DNA from: Streptomyces sp. CA-278952
GTDB lineage: Bacteria; Actinomycetota; Actinomycetes; Streptomycetales; Streptomycetaceae
DNA: 64,000 bases
Assembly: GCF_028747205.1 (NCBI RefSeq)
Contig: NZ_CP112880.1
Location: 6,014,001-6,078,000, forward strand
Direction of reading: 5' to 3'
Shown: positions 1 through 9,701 of the stretch, one piece after another
Position numbering within the stretch: position 1 is the stretch's first letter
How the letters are laid out: each line of letters starts with the position of its first letter
The notes under the pieces: generated by a model
What the model was told of the DNA's origin: nothing
Databases searched by the model: none
The model's input: the letters and a program-made list of their open reading frames with translations, nothing else
Translations under genes and position numbers: made by a program

Positions 1-2
1 TG

Positions 3-431
3 GCCGATCTGCTCTCGGACATGGCGGAGCAGTCGCTGCCGCGCGCGGACACCGGGTCACTGGCCGAGGACCTCCGGGTCAACGCCCGCCTCGTGGTCCG
101 GGCGCTGACCGATTCCCGGCAGGGCGCTCTCTTCGCGGCCGTCATCGCCGCCGCCACCTGCGATCCGCGGACCGCCGAGGCCCTGCACCGCTTCTACGCG
201 GTCCGGATCGGGGAGTGGTCCGGCTGTGTCGAGGTGGCGGTCGATCGCGGCGAACTGCCCGCCGGCACGGACCCGGGCGAGGTGATCGCCGCGGTGTCGG
301 CGCCCCTGTACTACCGGCTGCTGGCCAGTGGCGCCCCGCTGGACGAGGCGGCCGCCGACCGGGCCGCCGCCGCCGCGGTCGCCGCCGCGCGCGAAGGGGT
401 CTTCGTACGGGAAGGGGGCTTCGTGCGATGA
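3..431 (+). CDS. TetR-family regulator, C-terminal part (5' end outside window)
   Basis: The reading frame is open from the left edge to a TGA at 429-431, so the N-terminal DNA-binding helix-turn-helix lies outside the window. The visible 140 or so residues are all helical, with an Arg/Ala-rich stretch and a 'GELPAGTDPGEVIAAVSAPLYY' type segment. That segment is typical of the ligand-binding C-terminal domain of TetR/AcrR repressors (TetR_C_11/16 type). An internal ATG at 21 exists, but the open frame continues upstream of it. The ligand and targets cannot be told from this fragment. The last residues repeat a 'REGxFVR' pattern encoded by a short direct repeat. Confidence 0.72.
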   Translation, partial: ADLLSDMAEQSLPRADTGSLAEDLRVNARLVVRALTDSRQGALFAAVIAAATCDPRTAEALHRFYAVRIGEWSGCVEVAVDRGELPAGTDPGEVIAAVSAPLYYRLLASGAPLDEAAADRAAAAAVAAAREGVFVREGGFVR

Positions 432-517
432 GGGGGATTCGTGCGACGAGGGGCGTGGGAAGCCCTGGGCGGCGACCGGCTTCGTGGTGCCCGACGGCAC
501 GTCGTTAAAGTGCTGGA

Positions 518-1540
518 ATGATATTCGGTAAGGCCGGGTTCGGGGGAGTCGTCGCCGACTTCGAGGCGGCGGTGACCGCCGAGGACGCCAAGCGCTCCGG
601 TAAGGCGTTCGTCCGGCTGCAGGAGACCTTCGGGCAGGCCAGGGAGTCGGAGCTGCTGGACGGCGGGCCGCGGCTCGCCGCCGTGCTGGAGCAGGTGCCG
701 CCCGGCCCCCGTGCCGTCGTCGCCATGCTCGTGGGGGCCTGCGTCGAGCGCGGCGCGGACGCCGAGCGCTGCGCGCCGGGAGTGCTGGCCGGGCTGCGAT
801 GGGCGCTGGAGCAGGCTCTGGTGTTCTGCGAAGCGTGGACCGGGACCGGGGGCGGCGCGTTCCCCGTTCCGGACGGTGGCGAGCCGGGCCCGGAGCCGGT
901 GGAGCGGGCCGGCGCCGACGCGGCCGCCGGCTGGTGGACCCTTCCCCAGTGGGAGATGGCCGCCGTCGCGCTGCTGAACCACCCCGGTGTGCGGCGGGCG
1001 GCAGGCTTCCGGGGCGAGGCGCTGCGGCTGCTCGGTGCGGTGGAACGGGTCTCCGGCACGGAGTTCAAGTCCCTCGCCCACGCGCTCCTGGTGCTGGACG
1101 ACGAACCGCTCGTCGCCCTCCACCGGTCGAGCGGCACCGGCTACCTCCTGCGGCTCTCCGGCATCGGGGACAACTTCCAGCTGCACACCCTGCTCGCCGA
1201 CGCGCTCATAGGCGGCGGCCATGTGGAGGGTCACGCGCCCTCGGCGCAGGAGGCGGCCGTCTGCCGGGAGACCCCCGGCCAGGTGGACACGGTGGGCTCC
1301 TTCGACCTCGTGGCCCCGGACGGCGAACTCATCTGGAACGAGGGCGCCCCCGCCGACATCCCCGTCGTCGACGGCGTCCGGCTGCTGGTCCTGGACGAGC
1401 CGTCCTATCGGCGGACCTGGCCCGCGGGCCGCTTCTTCCCCGGCATGCGCGGCGACGCCCTGCTGGAGCGCGCGCTGGACCCGGAGGAGACGGAGCGCTG
1501 GTACGCCCACGTCTTGCCCGCCAAGGAGGCCACCGGCTGA
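518..1540 (+). CDS. Hypothetical protein, 340 aa
   Basis: I do not recognise a named family. It is a soluble protein with no signal peptide or membrane segment, mostly alpha-helical in its first 200 residues. The C-terminal third is more beta-rich and acidic, with the segment 'LVAPDGELIWNEG'. The start at ATG 518 has only a weak ribosome-binding site. Third-position GC is high throughout and the opposite-strand frames are typical shadows, so the coding call is sound. The stop codon lies in the first copy of a 29-bp tandem duplication (1523-1580), and the second copy repeats the final codons and the stop. The gene is convergent with the PhzF-like gene at 1650-2504. Confidence 0.7.
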   Translation: MIFGKAGFGGVVADFEAAVTAEDAKRSGKAFVRLQETFGQARESELLDGGPRLAAVLEQVPPGPRAVVAMLVGACVERGADAERCAPGVLAGLRWALEQALVFCEAWTGTGGGAFPVPDGGEPGPEPVERAGADAAAGWWTLPQWEMAAVALLNHPGVRRAAGFRGEALRLLGAVERVSGTEFKSLAHALLVLDDEPLVALHRSSGTGYLLRLSGIGDNFQLHTLLADALIGGGHVEGHAPSAQEAAVCRETPGQVDTVGSFDLVAPDGELIWNEGAPADIPVVDGVRLLVLDEPSYRRTWPAGRFFPGMRGDALLERALDPEETERWYAHVLPAKEATG

Positions 1541-1580
1541 ACCGCCGCCTGAAGGAGGCCACCGGCTGAACCGCCGCCTG
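1523..1580. repeat. 29-bp perfect tandem duplication over a stop codon
   Basis: Two identical 29-bp units abut at 1523-1551 and 1552-1580. The first carries the last five codons and stop of the 518-1540 gene. The second repeats them outside the gene. The protein is not changed by the duplication. Confidence 0.9.
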
Positions 1581-1664
1581 TTCGCCGTGTCCGGGAAGGC
1601 GGGTCAGCCGATCCGGGAGCCGCCGGTTCGCCGTCCCCGGAAGGGCGGGTCAGCCGATCCGGGT
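1581..1664. repeat. Imperfect direct repeat at the 3' end of the PhzF-like gene
   Basis: A unit of about 46 bp beginning TTCGCCGT occurs at 1581 and again at 1627. The 19-bp core GCGGGTCAGCCGATCCGGG is identical at 1599-1617 and 1645-1663. The right copy contains the stop and last codons of the minus-strand PhzF-like gene, and the left copy is a duplicate outside the gene. Together with the adjacent 29-bp repeat it shows that the spacer between these convergent genes grew by tandem duplication. Confidence 0.8.
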
Positions 1665-2504
1665 GCCCGTTCCGCTGACCCGGACCCTGGCGTCTCCCGC
1701 GCGCAGTTCGACGGTGAGGGTGCCGGGCCGGCCCATGTCCGCCCCCTGGTGCAGGGTCAGCACGGCCGCGTCCGGTACGAGCCCCAGCTCCCGTGCGTAC
1801 GCGCCGAAGGCCGCCGCCGCCGCGCCCGTCGCCGGATCCTCGACGACCCCGCCCACCGGGAACGGGTCCCGGACGTGGAAGGTCGTGGGCCCCTCGCGCC
1901 ACACCAGTTGCAGCGTGGTCAGGTCGAGCCGGTGCATCAGCGCTTCGAGGCGCGTGAAGTCGTAGTCCAGGTCGGCCAGCCGTTCCCGGGTGGCGGCGGC
2001 CAGCACCAGGTGCCGCGCCCCCGCGTAGGCGATCCGGGGCGGCACGGCCGGGTCGAGGTCGGCGGCCGCCCAGCCCAGGGCCGCCAGCGCCTCCGTCAGG
2101 TCGGCCGCCGCGGCCTCCTCGACGCGTGGGGCCACGCTGGTGAGAGTGGCGCGGAGTTCGCCGCCCTCCCGTACGACGGTCACCGGCACCGGACCCGCGG
2201 CTGTGGCGAACTCCAGCTCGCCCGGCCCGTCCCGTTCGGCCAGGGCGAGCGCCGTGGCGACCGTGGCGTGACCGCAGAAGGGCACCTCGGCCTTCGGGCT
2301 GAAGTAGCGGATCGTGTACGCGCCTTCGCCGGTCCGCTCCGTCAGGAACGCCGACTCGCTGTAGCCCAGCTCCGCCGCGACGGCGAGCATCGCCTCCTCG
2401 TCCATCCCGGAGGCGTCCAGGACGACGCCGGCGGGATTCCCGCCGGCGGGGTCGGCGGAGAAGGCGGTGTAGCGCAGGACGTCGGGCGCACGATCAGGTG
2501 TCAT
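1650..2504 (-). CDS. PhzF-family isomerase/epimerase
   Basis: This 284-aa protein has the PhzF fold signature: an N-terminal 'SADPAGGNPAGVVLD' segment, then 'GYSESAFL' whose Glu matches the catalytic Glu of PhzF, and 'PFCGHATVATALAL' typical of both half-barrels of the DAP-epimerase-like fold. 'VEDPATGAAAAAFGAY' near the C terminus is the second conserved family motif. PhzF proteins isomerise small acids, but most family members have unknown substrates, and no phenazine genes lie nearby. I chose ATG 2504 because the family motif begins soon after it. An in-frame ATG at 2537 would add 11 residues, and neither start has a strong ribosome-binding site. A second, shorter PhzF-like gene lies at 21386. 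Confidence 0.85.
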   Translation of the reverse strand: MTPDRAPDVLRYTAFSADPAGGNPAGVVLDASGMDEEAMLAVAAELGYSESAFLTERTGEGAYTIRYFSPKAEVPFCGHATVATALALAERDGPGELEFATAAGPVPVTVVREGGELRATLTSVAPRVEEAAAADLTEALAALGWAAADLDPAVPPRIAYAGARHLVLAAATRERLADLDYDFTRLEALMHRLDLTTLQLVWREGPTTFHVRDPFPVGGVVEDPATGAAAAAFGAYARELGLVPDAAVLTLHQGADMGRPGTLTVELRAGDARVRVSGTGTRIG

Positions 2505-2590
2505 GCAGAGGTGCAACCGCACCGCCGCTCCCGGCATTCCCCGCCCGGAGCGGCGGCGCAGCGGTGCAGCGGTATGGCGGTATGGCGTGC

Positions 2591-2633
2591 GGGAGGGCCG
2601 GTCGCGACCCCCCGTTCCGCGACCGGCCCTCCC
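2591..2633 (-). terminator. Hairpin terminator of the lamin-tail gene
   Basis: Perfect 16-bp inverted repeats at 2591-2606 and 2618-2633 are separated by 11 nt and begin 8 nt beyond the stop of the minus-strand gene at 2642. There is no strong U-tract, as is common in Streptomyces. Confidence 0.7.
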
Positions 2634-2641
2634 GGGGCGTG

Positions 2642-3121
2642 TCAGTGGCAGTTCTTGACGCCCTTGTTCGCCTTGGTGGACTTCTTCCAGGAGCAGGAGT
2701 CCTGGAGCTTCCCGTTCGGCTTGATCAGCCGCGCCTTGTCACCGGTGTTGTTCCAGACGTACGAGCCCCGGTTCCAGTGCACGGTGCCCGAGACGTTCTT
2801 GCCCTTGCCGGTGCGGAGCTTGACCGTCTTGCCCGCACCGATCGTGTAGCTGCCGAAGGTGTAGGTGTAGCCGGTGTTGTCCTTCACCTTGTAGCCCTTG
2901 AGCTGGACCTTCTTCTTGCCGTTGTTGTGGATGTTCACCCACTCGGCGTTCAGCGACTTCGTGGTCCGGTTGTCCTTGCCGGGGCCGTCGTACTGCACGG
3001 TCCCGAAGTGCAGCCCGCCCTGGTGGGCGGCGGCCGAGGCCGGTCCCGCCGTGGCGAGGAGCGAGCCGGCCAGTGCGGTGGCGGCGGCCAGGGCGATCGG
3101 CGCAGCGGTACGTATGCGCAT
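2642..3121 (-). CDS. Secreted lamin-tail-domain (LTD) protein
   Basis: The start at ATG 3121 is fixed by an AAGGA ribosome-binding site about 7 nt upstream. The 159-aa product has a classic Sec signal peptide (Arg near the N terminus, Ala/Leu core, cleavage after 'GPASAAA' near residue 31). About 125 residues of small beta-rich domain follow, with 'LNAEWVNIHNNGKKKVQLKGY' and 'YTFGSYTIGAGKTVKL', the pattern of the bacterial lamin-tail domain, an immunoglobulin-like extracellular fold. Two Cys close to the C terminus could form a disulfide. The mature part is rich in Lys, Asn and Thr. Exact role is unknown; cell-surface or extracellular binding is an inference. A strong hairpin follows the stop codon. 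Confidence 0.85.
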   Translation of the reverse strand: MRIRTAAPIALAAATALAGSLLATAGPASAAAHQGGLHFGTVQYDGPGKDNRTTKSLNAEWVNIHNNGKKKVQLKGYKVKDNTGYTYTFGSYTIGAGKTVKLRTGKGKNVSGTVHWNRGSYVWNNTGDKARLIKPNGKLQDSCSWKKSTKANKGVKNCH

Positions 3122-3265
3122 TCGGTGTTCCTTCTGTGTTGTTCTGGTGAAGGCGTAACGAGATGCGATCATACGGACAGCACGCGCTTGCTCGGTCCAG
3201 TGCGGAGAAGTCCGCAAATTAAGCCACTTAATGGCTAGTTCGAGCAGACCTGACCACCTGTGGTC

Positions 3266-4030
3266 TCAACCGCGCCCGATGTACGGCATGTTCGTGGCCA
3301 TGACCGTGGCGAACTGGACGTTCGCCTCCAGCGGCAGCTCCGCCATGTGCACCACCGTCCGCGCCACGTCGGACGCCGCCATCACCGGCTCCGCCGCCAG
3401 CGCGCCGTTGGCCTGGAGGATCCCGGTCGACATCCGCTCGGTCATCTCCGTCGCCGCGTTGCCGATGTCGATCTGCCCGCAGGCGATCCGGTAGGCCCGG
3501 CCGTCCAGCGACAGCGACTTCGTCAGCCCCGTCATCGCGTGCTTGGTCGCGGTGTACGCGATCGAGTGCGGGCGCGGCGCGTGGGCGGAGACCGAGCCGT
3601 TGTTGATGATCCGGCCGCCCTGCGGGTCCTGCTCCCTCATCAGCCGGTACGCCGCCTGCGCGCACAGGAACGCGCCCGTCAGGTTCACCTCGACGACCGC
3701 CCGCCAGTCCTCGACGGCCAGGTCCTCCAGCGGTACGCCGCCGGGGCCGAACGTGCCCGCGTTGTTGAACAGGAGGTCCAGCCGGCCGAACCGCTCCCGC
3801 ACGGCGGTGAAGAGCGCGCCGACCTCGTCGGCGTCGGTCACGTCCGTGGTGACGCACAGCGCCTCGGTGTCCCCGGCGGCGGCCGCGGTCTCCGCCAGCG
3901 GCTCGGCCCGCCGGCCGGCGAGCGCGAGCGACCAGCCCGCGCTCGCGAGGGCGAGCGCGACGGCCCGCCCGATCCCTGATCCCGCACCCGTGACGACGGC
4001 GACTTTCCGGCCGGTCTGCTCAGTGTTCAT
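3266..4030 (-). CDS. Short-chain dehydrogenase/reductase (SDR)
   Basis: This 254-aa classical SDR has the NAD(P)-binding 'TGAGSGIG' at residues 14-21, 'NNAG' at 89-92, a catalytic Ser146 in 'NNGSVSAH', and Tyr159 with Lys163 in 'YTATK'. The Arg-Arg after the second strand ('AGRRAEP') suggests a preference for NADPH. The substrate is unknown. The start at ATG 4030 puts the nucleotide-binding strand at the usual distance. It is divergent from phoD, with a spacer of about 145 bp. Confidence 0.88.
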   Translation of the reverse strand: MNTEQTGRKVAVVTGAGSGIGRAVALALASAGWSLALAGRRAEPLAETAAAAGDTEALCVTTDVTDADEVGALFTAVRERFGRLDLLFNNAGTFGPGGVPLEDLAVEDWRAVVEVNLTGAFLCAQAAYRLMREQDPQGGRIINNGSVSAHAPRPHSIAYTATKHAMTGLTKSLSLDGRAYRIACGQIDIGNAATEMTERMSTGILQANGALAAEPVMAASDVARTVVHMAELPLEANVQFATVMATNMPYIGRG

Positions 4031-4174
4031 GGCCCGGCAGCGTACGGGACGGCTCGGTGCCCGGGGCACGCGGTGCTCATCGACCCGCCATGCGGATGTT
4101 GTGCACGCGACAACGGTGCGTCGTCGCGTGCGGCTGCCATGAATCCCGACAGCATCCGGGCTGAGGAGGGGCAT

Positions 4175-5842
4175 ATGACAGCCGCACAGACCATCATGAC
4201 GCCCGATCAGAGCACACGGACGAACGAACTCCGCGCCGCCGCACGGCTGCTCGAACCGGGCGTGGGACGCAGACGCTTCCTGACCGTCACCGGCGCCGCC
4301 GCCGCGCTCGCCTTCGCCGTGAACCTGCCCGCCGCCGGCACGGCGAGCGCCGCCGAACTCGACGCCCGCCGGATCGCCGAGGACCCGTTCACCCTCGGCG
4401 TCGCCTCCGGCGACCCGCAGCCCGCGTCCGTCCTCATCTGGACCCGGCTCGCGCCCCGCCCCTACGAGCCGGGCGGCGGACTGCCGCGCGGCCGGGTCGA
4501 GGTGCGCTGGGAGGTGGCCCGCGACGAGCGCTTCCGCCGTGTCGAGCGGCGCGGCTCGGCCACCGCCCACCCCGAGTTCGCCCACAGCGTCCGCGCCGAG
4601 GTCCAGGGCCTCGACTCCGGACGGGTCTACTACTACCGCTTCCGCACCGGCAGCTGGACCAGCCCGGTCGGCCGCACCCGCACCGCCCCGGCCCCCGGAG
4701 CCCGCAACAGCTCCCTGGCCCTGGCCGCCGTCTCCTGCCAGGCGTACCACGACGGCTACTTCACCGCCTACCGCCACCTCGCCGCCGAGGACGTCGACGT
4801 CGTCTTCCACCTCGGCGACTACCTCTACGAGTACGCCGTCACCGCCACCGGCGGAGCCCGCGACTACACCGACCGCAGACTCCCCGCGCACTACAACCGC
4901 GAGACGGTCACCCTGGAGGACTACCGGCTGCGCTACGCCCTCTACAAGTCCGACCCGGACCTGCGCGCCGCCCACGCCGCCCACCCCTTCGTCGTCACCT
5001 GGGACGACCACGAGACCGAGAACAACTACGCGGGCGGCACCCCCGAGAACGACGTCCCGCCCGAGGAGTTCCTGCTGCGCCGGGCCGCCGCGTACCGCGC
5101 GTACTGGGAGAACCAGCCGCTGCGCACCCCGCAGCGCCCCACCGGACCCGACATGCGGCTCTACCGCCGCCTGAAGTTCGGGCGGCTCGCCCAGTTCGAC
5201 ATCCTCGACACCCGCCAGTACCGCAGCGACCAGGCGTACGGCGACGGCTGGCGCACCCCGGGACCCGAGTCGGAGGACCCCGCGCGCACCATGACCGGGG
5301 CCGCCCAGGAACGCTGGCTGACCGACGGCTGGCGGGCCTCGAACGCCACCTGGAACGTCGTCCCGCAGCAGGTCACCTTCGCCCAGCGGCGCGATGTGCC
5401 CACCGACGCCTTCAAGCTCTCCATGGACTCCTGGGACGGCTACCCCGCATCCCGGCAGCGGGTGCTGGCCGGGGCCGAGGCCGCCGGGGTGGAGAACCTC
5501 ATGGTCCTCACCGGCGACGTCCACGTCTCCTACGCCTTCGACCTGAAGAAGGACTTCGACGACCCCGCCTCGCGGACCGTCGGCACGGAGATCGTCACCA
5601 CGTCCATCAGCAGCGGCAAGAACGGCGCGGACCGGCCCGCCAACTGGGAGAACCAGACCCGCGCCAACCCGCACCTCAAGCACTACAACGGGCGGCGCGG
5701 CTACGCGCTCGTCACCCTCGGAACGAAGGAGGCCCGCGCCGACTTCCGTACGGTGGCGGCGGTCACGACCCCCGGCGCGCCCCTCACCACAGCGGCCTCC
5801 TTCGTCACCGAGGCCGGGAACCCGGGGCTCACCCCCGCGTAA
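4175..5842 (+). CDS. phoD: Alkaline phosphatase D, Tat-exported
   Basis: This is a 555-aa metallophosphatase of the PhoD family, an extracytoplasmic phosphodiesterase/phosphomonoesterase used to obtain phosphate. A GAGGAGG ribosome-binding site at 4163-4169 selects ATG 4175. The N terminus carries a twin-arginine signal ('[10 protein letters not shown]', Arg at 32-34) and a hydrophobic Ala-rich stretch ending near 'ASAAEL'. Metal-binding and catalytic motifs are visible: Asp215 in 'HLGDYLYEY', Asp277-Asp278-His279 in 'TWDDHE', and Asp448/His450 in 'LTGDVHVSY'. Length and order match the family. In Streptomyces, phoD is normally under PhoP control, but I see no clear PHO box directly upstream. 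Confidence 0.95.
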   Translation: MTAAQTIMTPDQSTRTNELRAAARLLEPGVGRRRFLTVTGAAAALAFAVNLPAAGTASAAELDARRIAEDPFTLGVASGDPQPASVLIWTRLAPRPYEPGGGLPRGRVEVRWEVARDERFRRVERRGSATAHPEFAHSVRAEVQGLDSGRVYYYRFRTGSWTSPVGRTRTAPAPGARNSSLALAAVSCQAYHDGYFTAYRHLAAEDVDVVFHLGDYLYEYAVTATGGARDYTDRRLPAHYNRETVTLEDYRLRYALYKSDPDLRAAHAAHPFVVTWDDHETENNYAGGTPENDVPPEEFLLRRAAAYRAYWENQPLRTPQRPTGPDMRLYRRLKFGRLAQFDILDTRQYRSDQAYGDGWRTPGPESEDPARTMTGAAQERWLTDGWRASNATWNVVPQQVTFAQRRDVPTDAFKLSMDSWDGYPASRQRVLAGAEAAGVENLMVLTGDVHVSYAFDLKKDFDDPASRTVGTEIVTTSISSGKNGADRPANWENQTRANPHLKHYNGRRGYALVTLGTKEARADFRTVAAVTTPGAPLTTAASFVTEAGNPGLTPA

Positions 5843-5867
5843 CGGCCGCACGCCCGCAGAGCCGGGC

Positions 5868-6863
5868 TCAGCGGTCCGCCGGGTAGCGGACGCCGATACG
5901 GTCCCGTACCGCGTCGAGCGTCCGCATCACCGCCAGCGAACCCTCCAGCGGGACGAGCGGGGACTCGGTCTCGCCCGCCCGCACCGCCCGCGCCACCTCG
6001 ACTGCCTCGTACTGCATGCCCGAGAGCCCCTGGGGCCCCGGACCCGAGGTGATCGTCTCCGGCTCCGCGCCCGCCCGCCGCAGGACGAAGTGGTCCGGGT
6101 GGAAGAAGTCGCGCGGGAGGTCGATCCGCCCGGCCGTGCCGATGACGGTGGCCGCCGTCGGATGGTGGCCGACGATCGAGCAGGACAGCAGCGCGGTCGC
6201 ACCGGAGTCCCAGCCGAGCAGCATCCCCGTGTTCAGGTCGACGCCCTCCGGGGACAGCAGCGCGTCGGCCCGGACCCGGTCCGGCTCGCCCAGCAGCAGG
6301 TGGGCGAAGGAGACCGGATAGACGCCGAGGTCCAGCAGCGCCCCGCCGCCCAGCTCCGGATCGCGCAGCCGGTGCCCGGGAGCGACGTCGCCCGCGAAGC
6401 CGAAATCCGCCTGTACGGTACGGATCTCGCCGATCGCCCCGTCCCGGACCAGCTCGGTGAGGCGGCGGACCACCGGGTTGAGATAGGTCCACATGGCCTC
6501 CATGAGGAAGAGGCCGCGGTCCCGGGCCAACGCCACCAGCTCCTTCGCCTCCCGGCTGTTGAGCGTGAACGCCTTCTCGCACAGCACGTGCTTCCCGGCC
6601 CGCAGCGCCAGCCCGGCCGCCGCGTGGTGCGCCGAGTGCGGGGTGGCCACGTACACCACGTCCACCTCGTCGTCGGCGACCAGCTCCGCCCAGCTGCCGT
6701 AGGCCCGCCCGATCCCGTGCCGCTCGGCGAACTCCCGCGCCGAGGCCTCCGTGCGCGAGGCCACCGCCACCACCTCGGCGTCGGGGAGCCCCTGTACGTC
6801 CGCCGTGAACCTCGCGGCTATGCCGCCCGTCGCCAGAACACCCCAACGCACCGTCCCACCCAT
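5868..6863 (-). CDS. Gfo/Idh/MocA-family oxidoreductase
   Basis: This 331-aa protein has an N-terminal Rossmann domain with '[13 protein letters not shown]' and the family motif 'CEKAFTLN' (the EKP-like Lys) near residue 95. It also has a C-terminal alpha/beta domain with '[14 protein letters not shown]' containing the usual catalytic Asp. Such enzymes oxidise or reduce sugars and polyols with NAD(P), and also include trans-1,2-dihydrobenzene-1,2-diol dehydrogenases, which this resembles in layout. The substrate is not deducible. I chose ATG 6863; an upstream GTG at 6902 would add 13 residues that do not look like family sequence. It is divergent from the MFS gene at 6953. Confidence 0.85.
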   Translation of the reverse strand: MGGTVRWGVLATGGIAARFTADVQGLPDAEVVAVASRTEASAREFAERHGIGRAYGSWAELVADDEVDVVYVATPHSAHHAAAGLALRAGKHVLCEKAFTLNSREAKELVALARDRGLFLMEAMWTYLNPVVRRLTELVRDGAIGEIRTVQADFGFAGDVAPGHRLRDPELGGGALLDLGVYPVSFAHLLLGEPDRVRADALLSPEGVDLNTGMLLGWDSGATALLSCSIVGHHPTAATVIGTAGRIDLPRDFFHPDHFVLRRAGAEPETITSGPGPQGLSGMQYEAVEVARAVRAGETESPLVPLEGSLAVMRTLDAVRDRIGVRYPADR

Positions 6864-6952
6864 GCCCGCCACCCCAGCCCGCCCGAAAAAGGTATCGACC
6901 ACTCCGGTCGAGCTGAGAGCATAGATGCGTATTCAACGATGTGGAGAAGAGA

Positions 6953-8338
6953 ATGCCGGACAGCGGCGGCAGCCGGGCCCAGCGAGCACACATACCCACC
7001 ACCGGGGCCGGGGCCGACGACCGGCAGATCCCGCACGGCGACGCGGGGGCTCTCTCCGTCGACCCCGCCGCCCCGCAGGTCACCGCCCCGGCCGGCCTTC
7101 CCGGCCCGGCGGCGAAGACCGCCCGGCGCACCGGCCTCCTGGTCACCATGGTCCTCGGCGGACTCACCGCGCTGCCGCCGCTGTCCATGGACATGTACCT
7201 CCCCGCGCTCCCCGCCGTCACCGACTCCCTCAGCGCCCCCGCCGCCACCATCCAGCTCACCCTGACCGCGTGCCTGGCCGGAATGGCGCTCGGCCAGCTC
7301 GTCGTCGGCCCCATGAGCGACCGCTGGGGCCGCCGGAAACCGCTGCTCCTCGGCATGGTCGTCTACGTCCTCGCCACCGCGATCTGCGCCCTGGCCCCCA
7401 CCGCCGAACTCCTCATCGGCTTCCGCCTCCTCCAGGGGCTGGCGGGCGCGGCCGGCATCGTCATCGCCCGGGCCGTGGTGCGCGACCTCTACGACGGCGT
7501 GGAGATGGCCCGGTTCTTCTCCACCCTGATGCTGATTTCCGGCGTCGCCCCGGTCATCGCCCCCGTGATCGGCGGGCAGGTCCTGCGGATCACCGACTGG
7601 CGGGGCATCTTCGTCGTGCTGACCGCCGTCGGCATCGTGCTCACCCTGGTCGTCTGGAAATGGCTGCACGAGACGCTGCCGCCCGCCGACCGCCACACCG
7701 GCGGGGTCGCCGACGCCCTGCGCACCATGCGCGGGCTCCTCGCCGACCGGGTCTTCACCGGCTACATGGTCGCGGGCGGGCTCGCCTTCGCCGTCCTGTT
7801 CGCGTACATCGCCGCCTCCCCGTTCGTCGTGCAGGAGATCTACGGGGCCTCGCCCCAGACCTTCAGCCTGCTCTTCGGGATCAACTCGATCGGCCTGATC
7901 GCCGTCGGACAGATCAACGGCAAGCTGCTCGTCGGCCGGGTCAGCCTCGACAAGGTGCTCGGCTTCGGCCTCGCGGTGATCGTGCTGGCCGCCGTCGCGC
8001 TGCTGCTCATGACGGCCGGCGTCTTCGGCGAGGTCGGCCTCGTACCGGTCGCGGCCGGGCTCTTCGTGCTGATGTCGGCGATGGGTCTCGCGATGCCGAA
8101 CACCAACGCCCAGGCGCTGATGCGCACCAAGCACGCGGCGGGCTCCGCCTCCGCGCTGCTCGGCACGTCCTCGTTCCTCATCGGCGCGGTCGCCTCCCCG
8201 CTGGTCGGCATCGCCGGCGAGGACACGGCCGTCCCGATGGCCGTGGTCCAGGTGGTGTGCGCGGTGGCGGCGGTGGCGTGCTTCCTGCTCCTGTGCCGCC
8301 CCTGGCAGCGAGCGGGCCGCGAGGCCGGCGGCCTCTGA
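6953..8338 (+). CDS. MFS multidrug transporter, Bcr/CflA type
   Basis: This 461-aa major facilitator begins with about 60 hydrophilic residues and then has 12 predicted membrane helices. Helix 1 holds 'LSMDMYLPALP', diagnostic of the Bcr/CflA drug-resistance group. 'GPMSDRWGRRKPLL' is the conserved loop 2-3 motif. A GGAGAAG ribosome-binding site sits just upstream of ATG 6953 and favours it over GTG 6941. It probably exports small hydrophobic drugs or metabolites by proton antiport. The coding strand uses very high C/G wobble bases like the rest of the window. Confidence 0.9.
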   Translation: MPDSGGSRAQRAHIPTTGAGADDRQIPHGDAGALSVDPAAPQVTAPAGLPGPAAKTARRTGLLVTMVLGGLTALPPLSMDMYLPALPAVTDSLSAPAATIQLTLTACLAGMALGQLVVGPMSDRWGRRKPLLLGMVVYVLATAICALAPTAELLIGFRLLQGLAGAAGIVIARAVVRDLYDGVEMARFFSTLMLISGVAPVIAPVIGGQVLRITDWRGIFVVLTAVGIVLTLVVWKWLHETLPPADRHTGGVADALRTMRGLLADRVFTGYMVAGGLAFAVLFAYIAASPFVVQEIYGASPQTFSLLFGINSIGLIAVGQINGKLLVGRVSLDKVLGFGLAVIVLAAVALLLMTAGVFGEVGLVPVAAGLFVLMSAMGLAMPNTNAQALMRTKHAAGSASALLGTSSFLIGAVASPLVGIAGEDTAVPMAVVQVVCAVAAVACFLLLCRPWQRAGREAGGL

Positions 8339-8378
8339 GCCACCGCACCCCGCCGCGGGCCCGGCGCCCGCCGCGGAC

Positions 8379-9701
8379 TCACCCGGTGCGCGGGTAGCCG
8401 ATCAGATGCGTGCGGTCCTGCCGGTCGGTCCAGCGGAACACCCCGACCCCGGTCGTCTCCGTCCCCGGCAGCCGCGCGTTGCGCGACAGCCGCTCGGTGC
8501 TCCAGGTAGCGAAGTCCATCGCGACCGGGAGCCCGCCGCCGGACAGCGCCTCCGAGGCGTCGCGCGCGTTCTCGGCCCCGTACGCGATGCCGTCGTCCGT
8601 CACCGTGGCCAGCGTCAGATGGGCGGCGCCGCCCTCGTCCTCGAAGCAGCGGCCCTGCTTCGCCTCCAGATCGAAGGCCAGGTTCCCGGCGATCAGGTAG
8701 TCGCCCGAGGGGGAGAGGACCGCCTGCGGGAAGAGCCCCGGCTTTATGGCGGGCTTGTGGCACTCCACCGAGGTGAGGACCTCACCGGTCGCCGCGTCGT
8801 GCACCGCCCACAGCTCGTGGGTCGCCGCCCGCTTGGTCTTCTTCGCCGGCGCCCACTTCGCCAGCACCTGGTCCGGGGTCGTCGACGTCACCACACCGCT
8901 GCCCCTGTCGGCGCCCTTGGGCGCGACGTTCCGGCTGAACCAGCCGCCGCGCACCCAGAACTCCCGTACTCCGCCCAGCAGCAGGCCCTCGGCGGTCTGC
9001 CCGTGCACCTCGGTGAGCTGCTTGCAGGCCGGGCAGCCCCGGGGATATTTCAGCTGGTCCGCGCCCAGCTCGGACACCTCACCCGTGACCGGGTCCACCA
9101 GGGTGCTGTTCGCCTTCGCGTCGCTGATCACGATGGACGGCCCGGTCGTGTTGACAGCCGGGGCGCCGGACCACGGCACCTCGACGCGCTGCCGGTTCCC
9201 GTTCGTCACGTCGTACAGATCGAGCGCGAGGAAGGTGCTCGACGGCGACAGCCCGTCGCCGACCTTCCCGTAGGACCAGGTCACGAAGAACTGCCGGTCG
9301 CCCTTGGCGACCGTGGCGAGCCTCGGATAGTGCAGCGGGTCCGGCTGCCGCCAGGCCTTGCCGCGCCAGCCCAGCTCGCCGGTGGCCGTGTCGACGGTAC
9401 GCAGCCGGTAGCGGTTGTCCTTCGTCCGCTCCAGATAGGCCAGCAGGCCCGTCGCGTGGGAGACGGCCACGTCGGGGGAGGAGCCGATGATCTCCCAGCC
9501 CCGGTCCGTCGCGTACTGCGGCGGAACGGTCAGCCGGGTCACCGGCCCGGCGCTCGGCAGCACCGGTTTCGCCGTCCCGGTGGCCGCGCCGTTCTTCCGG
9601 TCGTCCTCGTCGGGGCTGCCGCCACAGGTGGCCAGCAGCAGGAGCAGGGCGAGAAAGACCACCCCGCCGACGAGCGTCAGCCGCACGATCTTCTGCCTCA
9701 T
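8379..9701 (-). CDS. Membrane-anchored or secreted beta-propeller-like protein
   Basis: This 440-aa protein starts at ATG 9701 behind a GGGGAG ribosome-binding site. Residues 6-27 form a hydrophobic segment ending in 'LLLLLATCGGSPDEDD'. The Cys could be a lipidation site, although Thr at position -1 is unusual for a lipobox, so it may be a plain signal anchor. The exported part consists of repeats such as 'LAYLERTKDNRYRLRTVDTATGE' and 'VHDAATGEVLTSV', resembling PQQ/WD-like propeller blades. There is also a 'CPACK' pair of cysteines. No enzyme motif is evident. Function unknown; it is a cell-surface protein common in Streptomyces. Confidence 0.75.
   Translation of the reverse strand: MRQKIVRLTLVGGVVFLALLLLLATCGGSPDEDDRKNGAATGTAKPVLPSAGPVTRLTVPPQYATDRGWEIIGSSPDVAVSHATGLLAYLERTKDNRYRLRTVDTATGELGWRGKAWRQPDPLHYPRLATVAKGDRQFFVTWSYGKVGDGLSPSSTFLALDLYDVTNGNRQRVEVPWSGAPAVNTTGPSIVISDAKANSTLVDPVTGEVSELGADQLKYPRGCPACKQLTEVHGQTAEGLLLGGVREFWVRGGWFSRNVAPKGADRGSGVVTSTTPDQVLAKWAPAKKTKRAATHELWAVHDAATGEVLTSVECHKPAIKPGLFPQAVLSPSGDYLIAGNLAFDLEAKQGRCFEDEGGAAHLTLATVTDDGIAYGAENARDASEALSGGGLPVAMDFATWSTERLSRNARLPGTETTGVGVFRWTDRQDRTHLIGYPRTG

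Noticed and set aside
1650..2504. A phenazine biosynthesis gene, suggested by PhzF similarity
   Set aside because: No other phz genes are nearby, and PhzF-fold proteins are common and mostly unrelated to phenazines.
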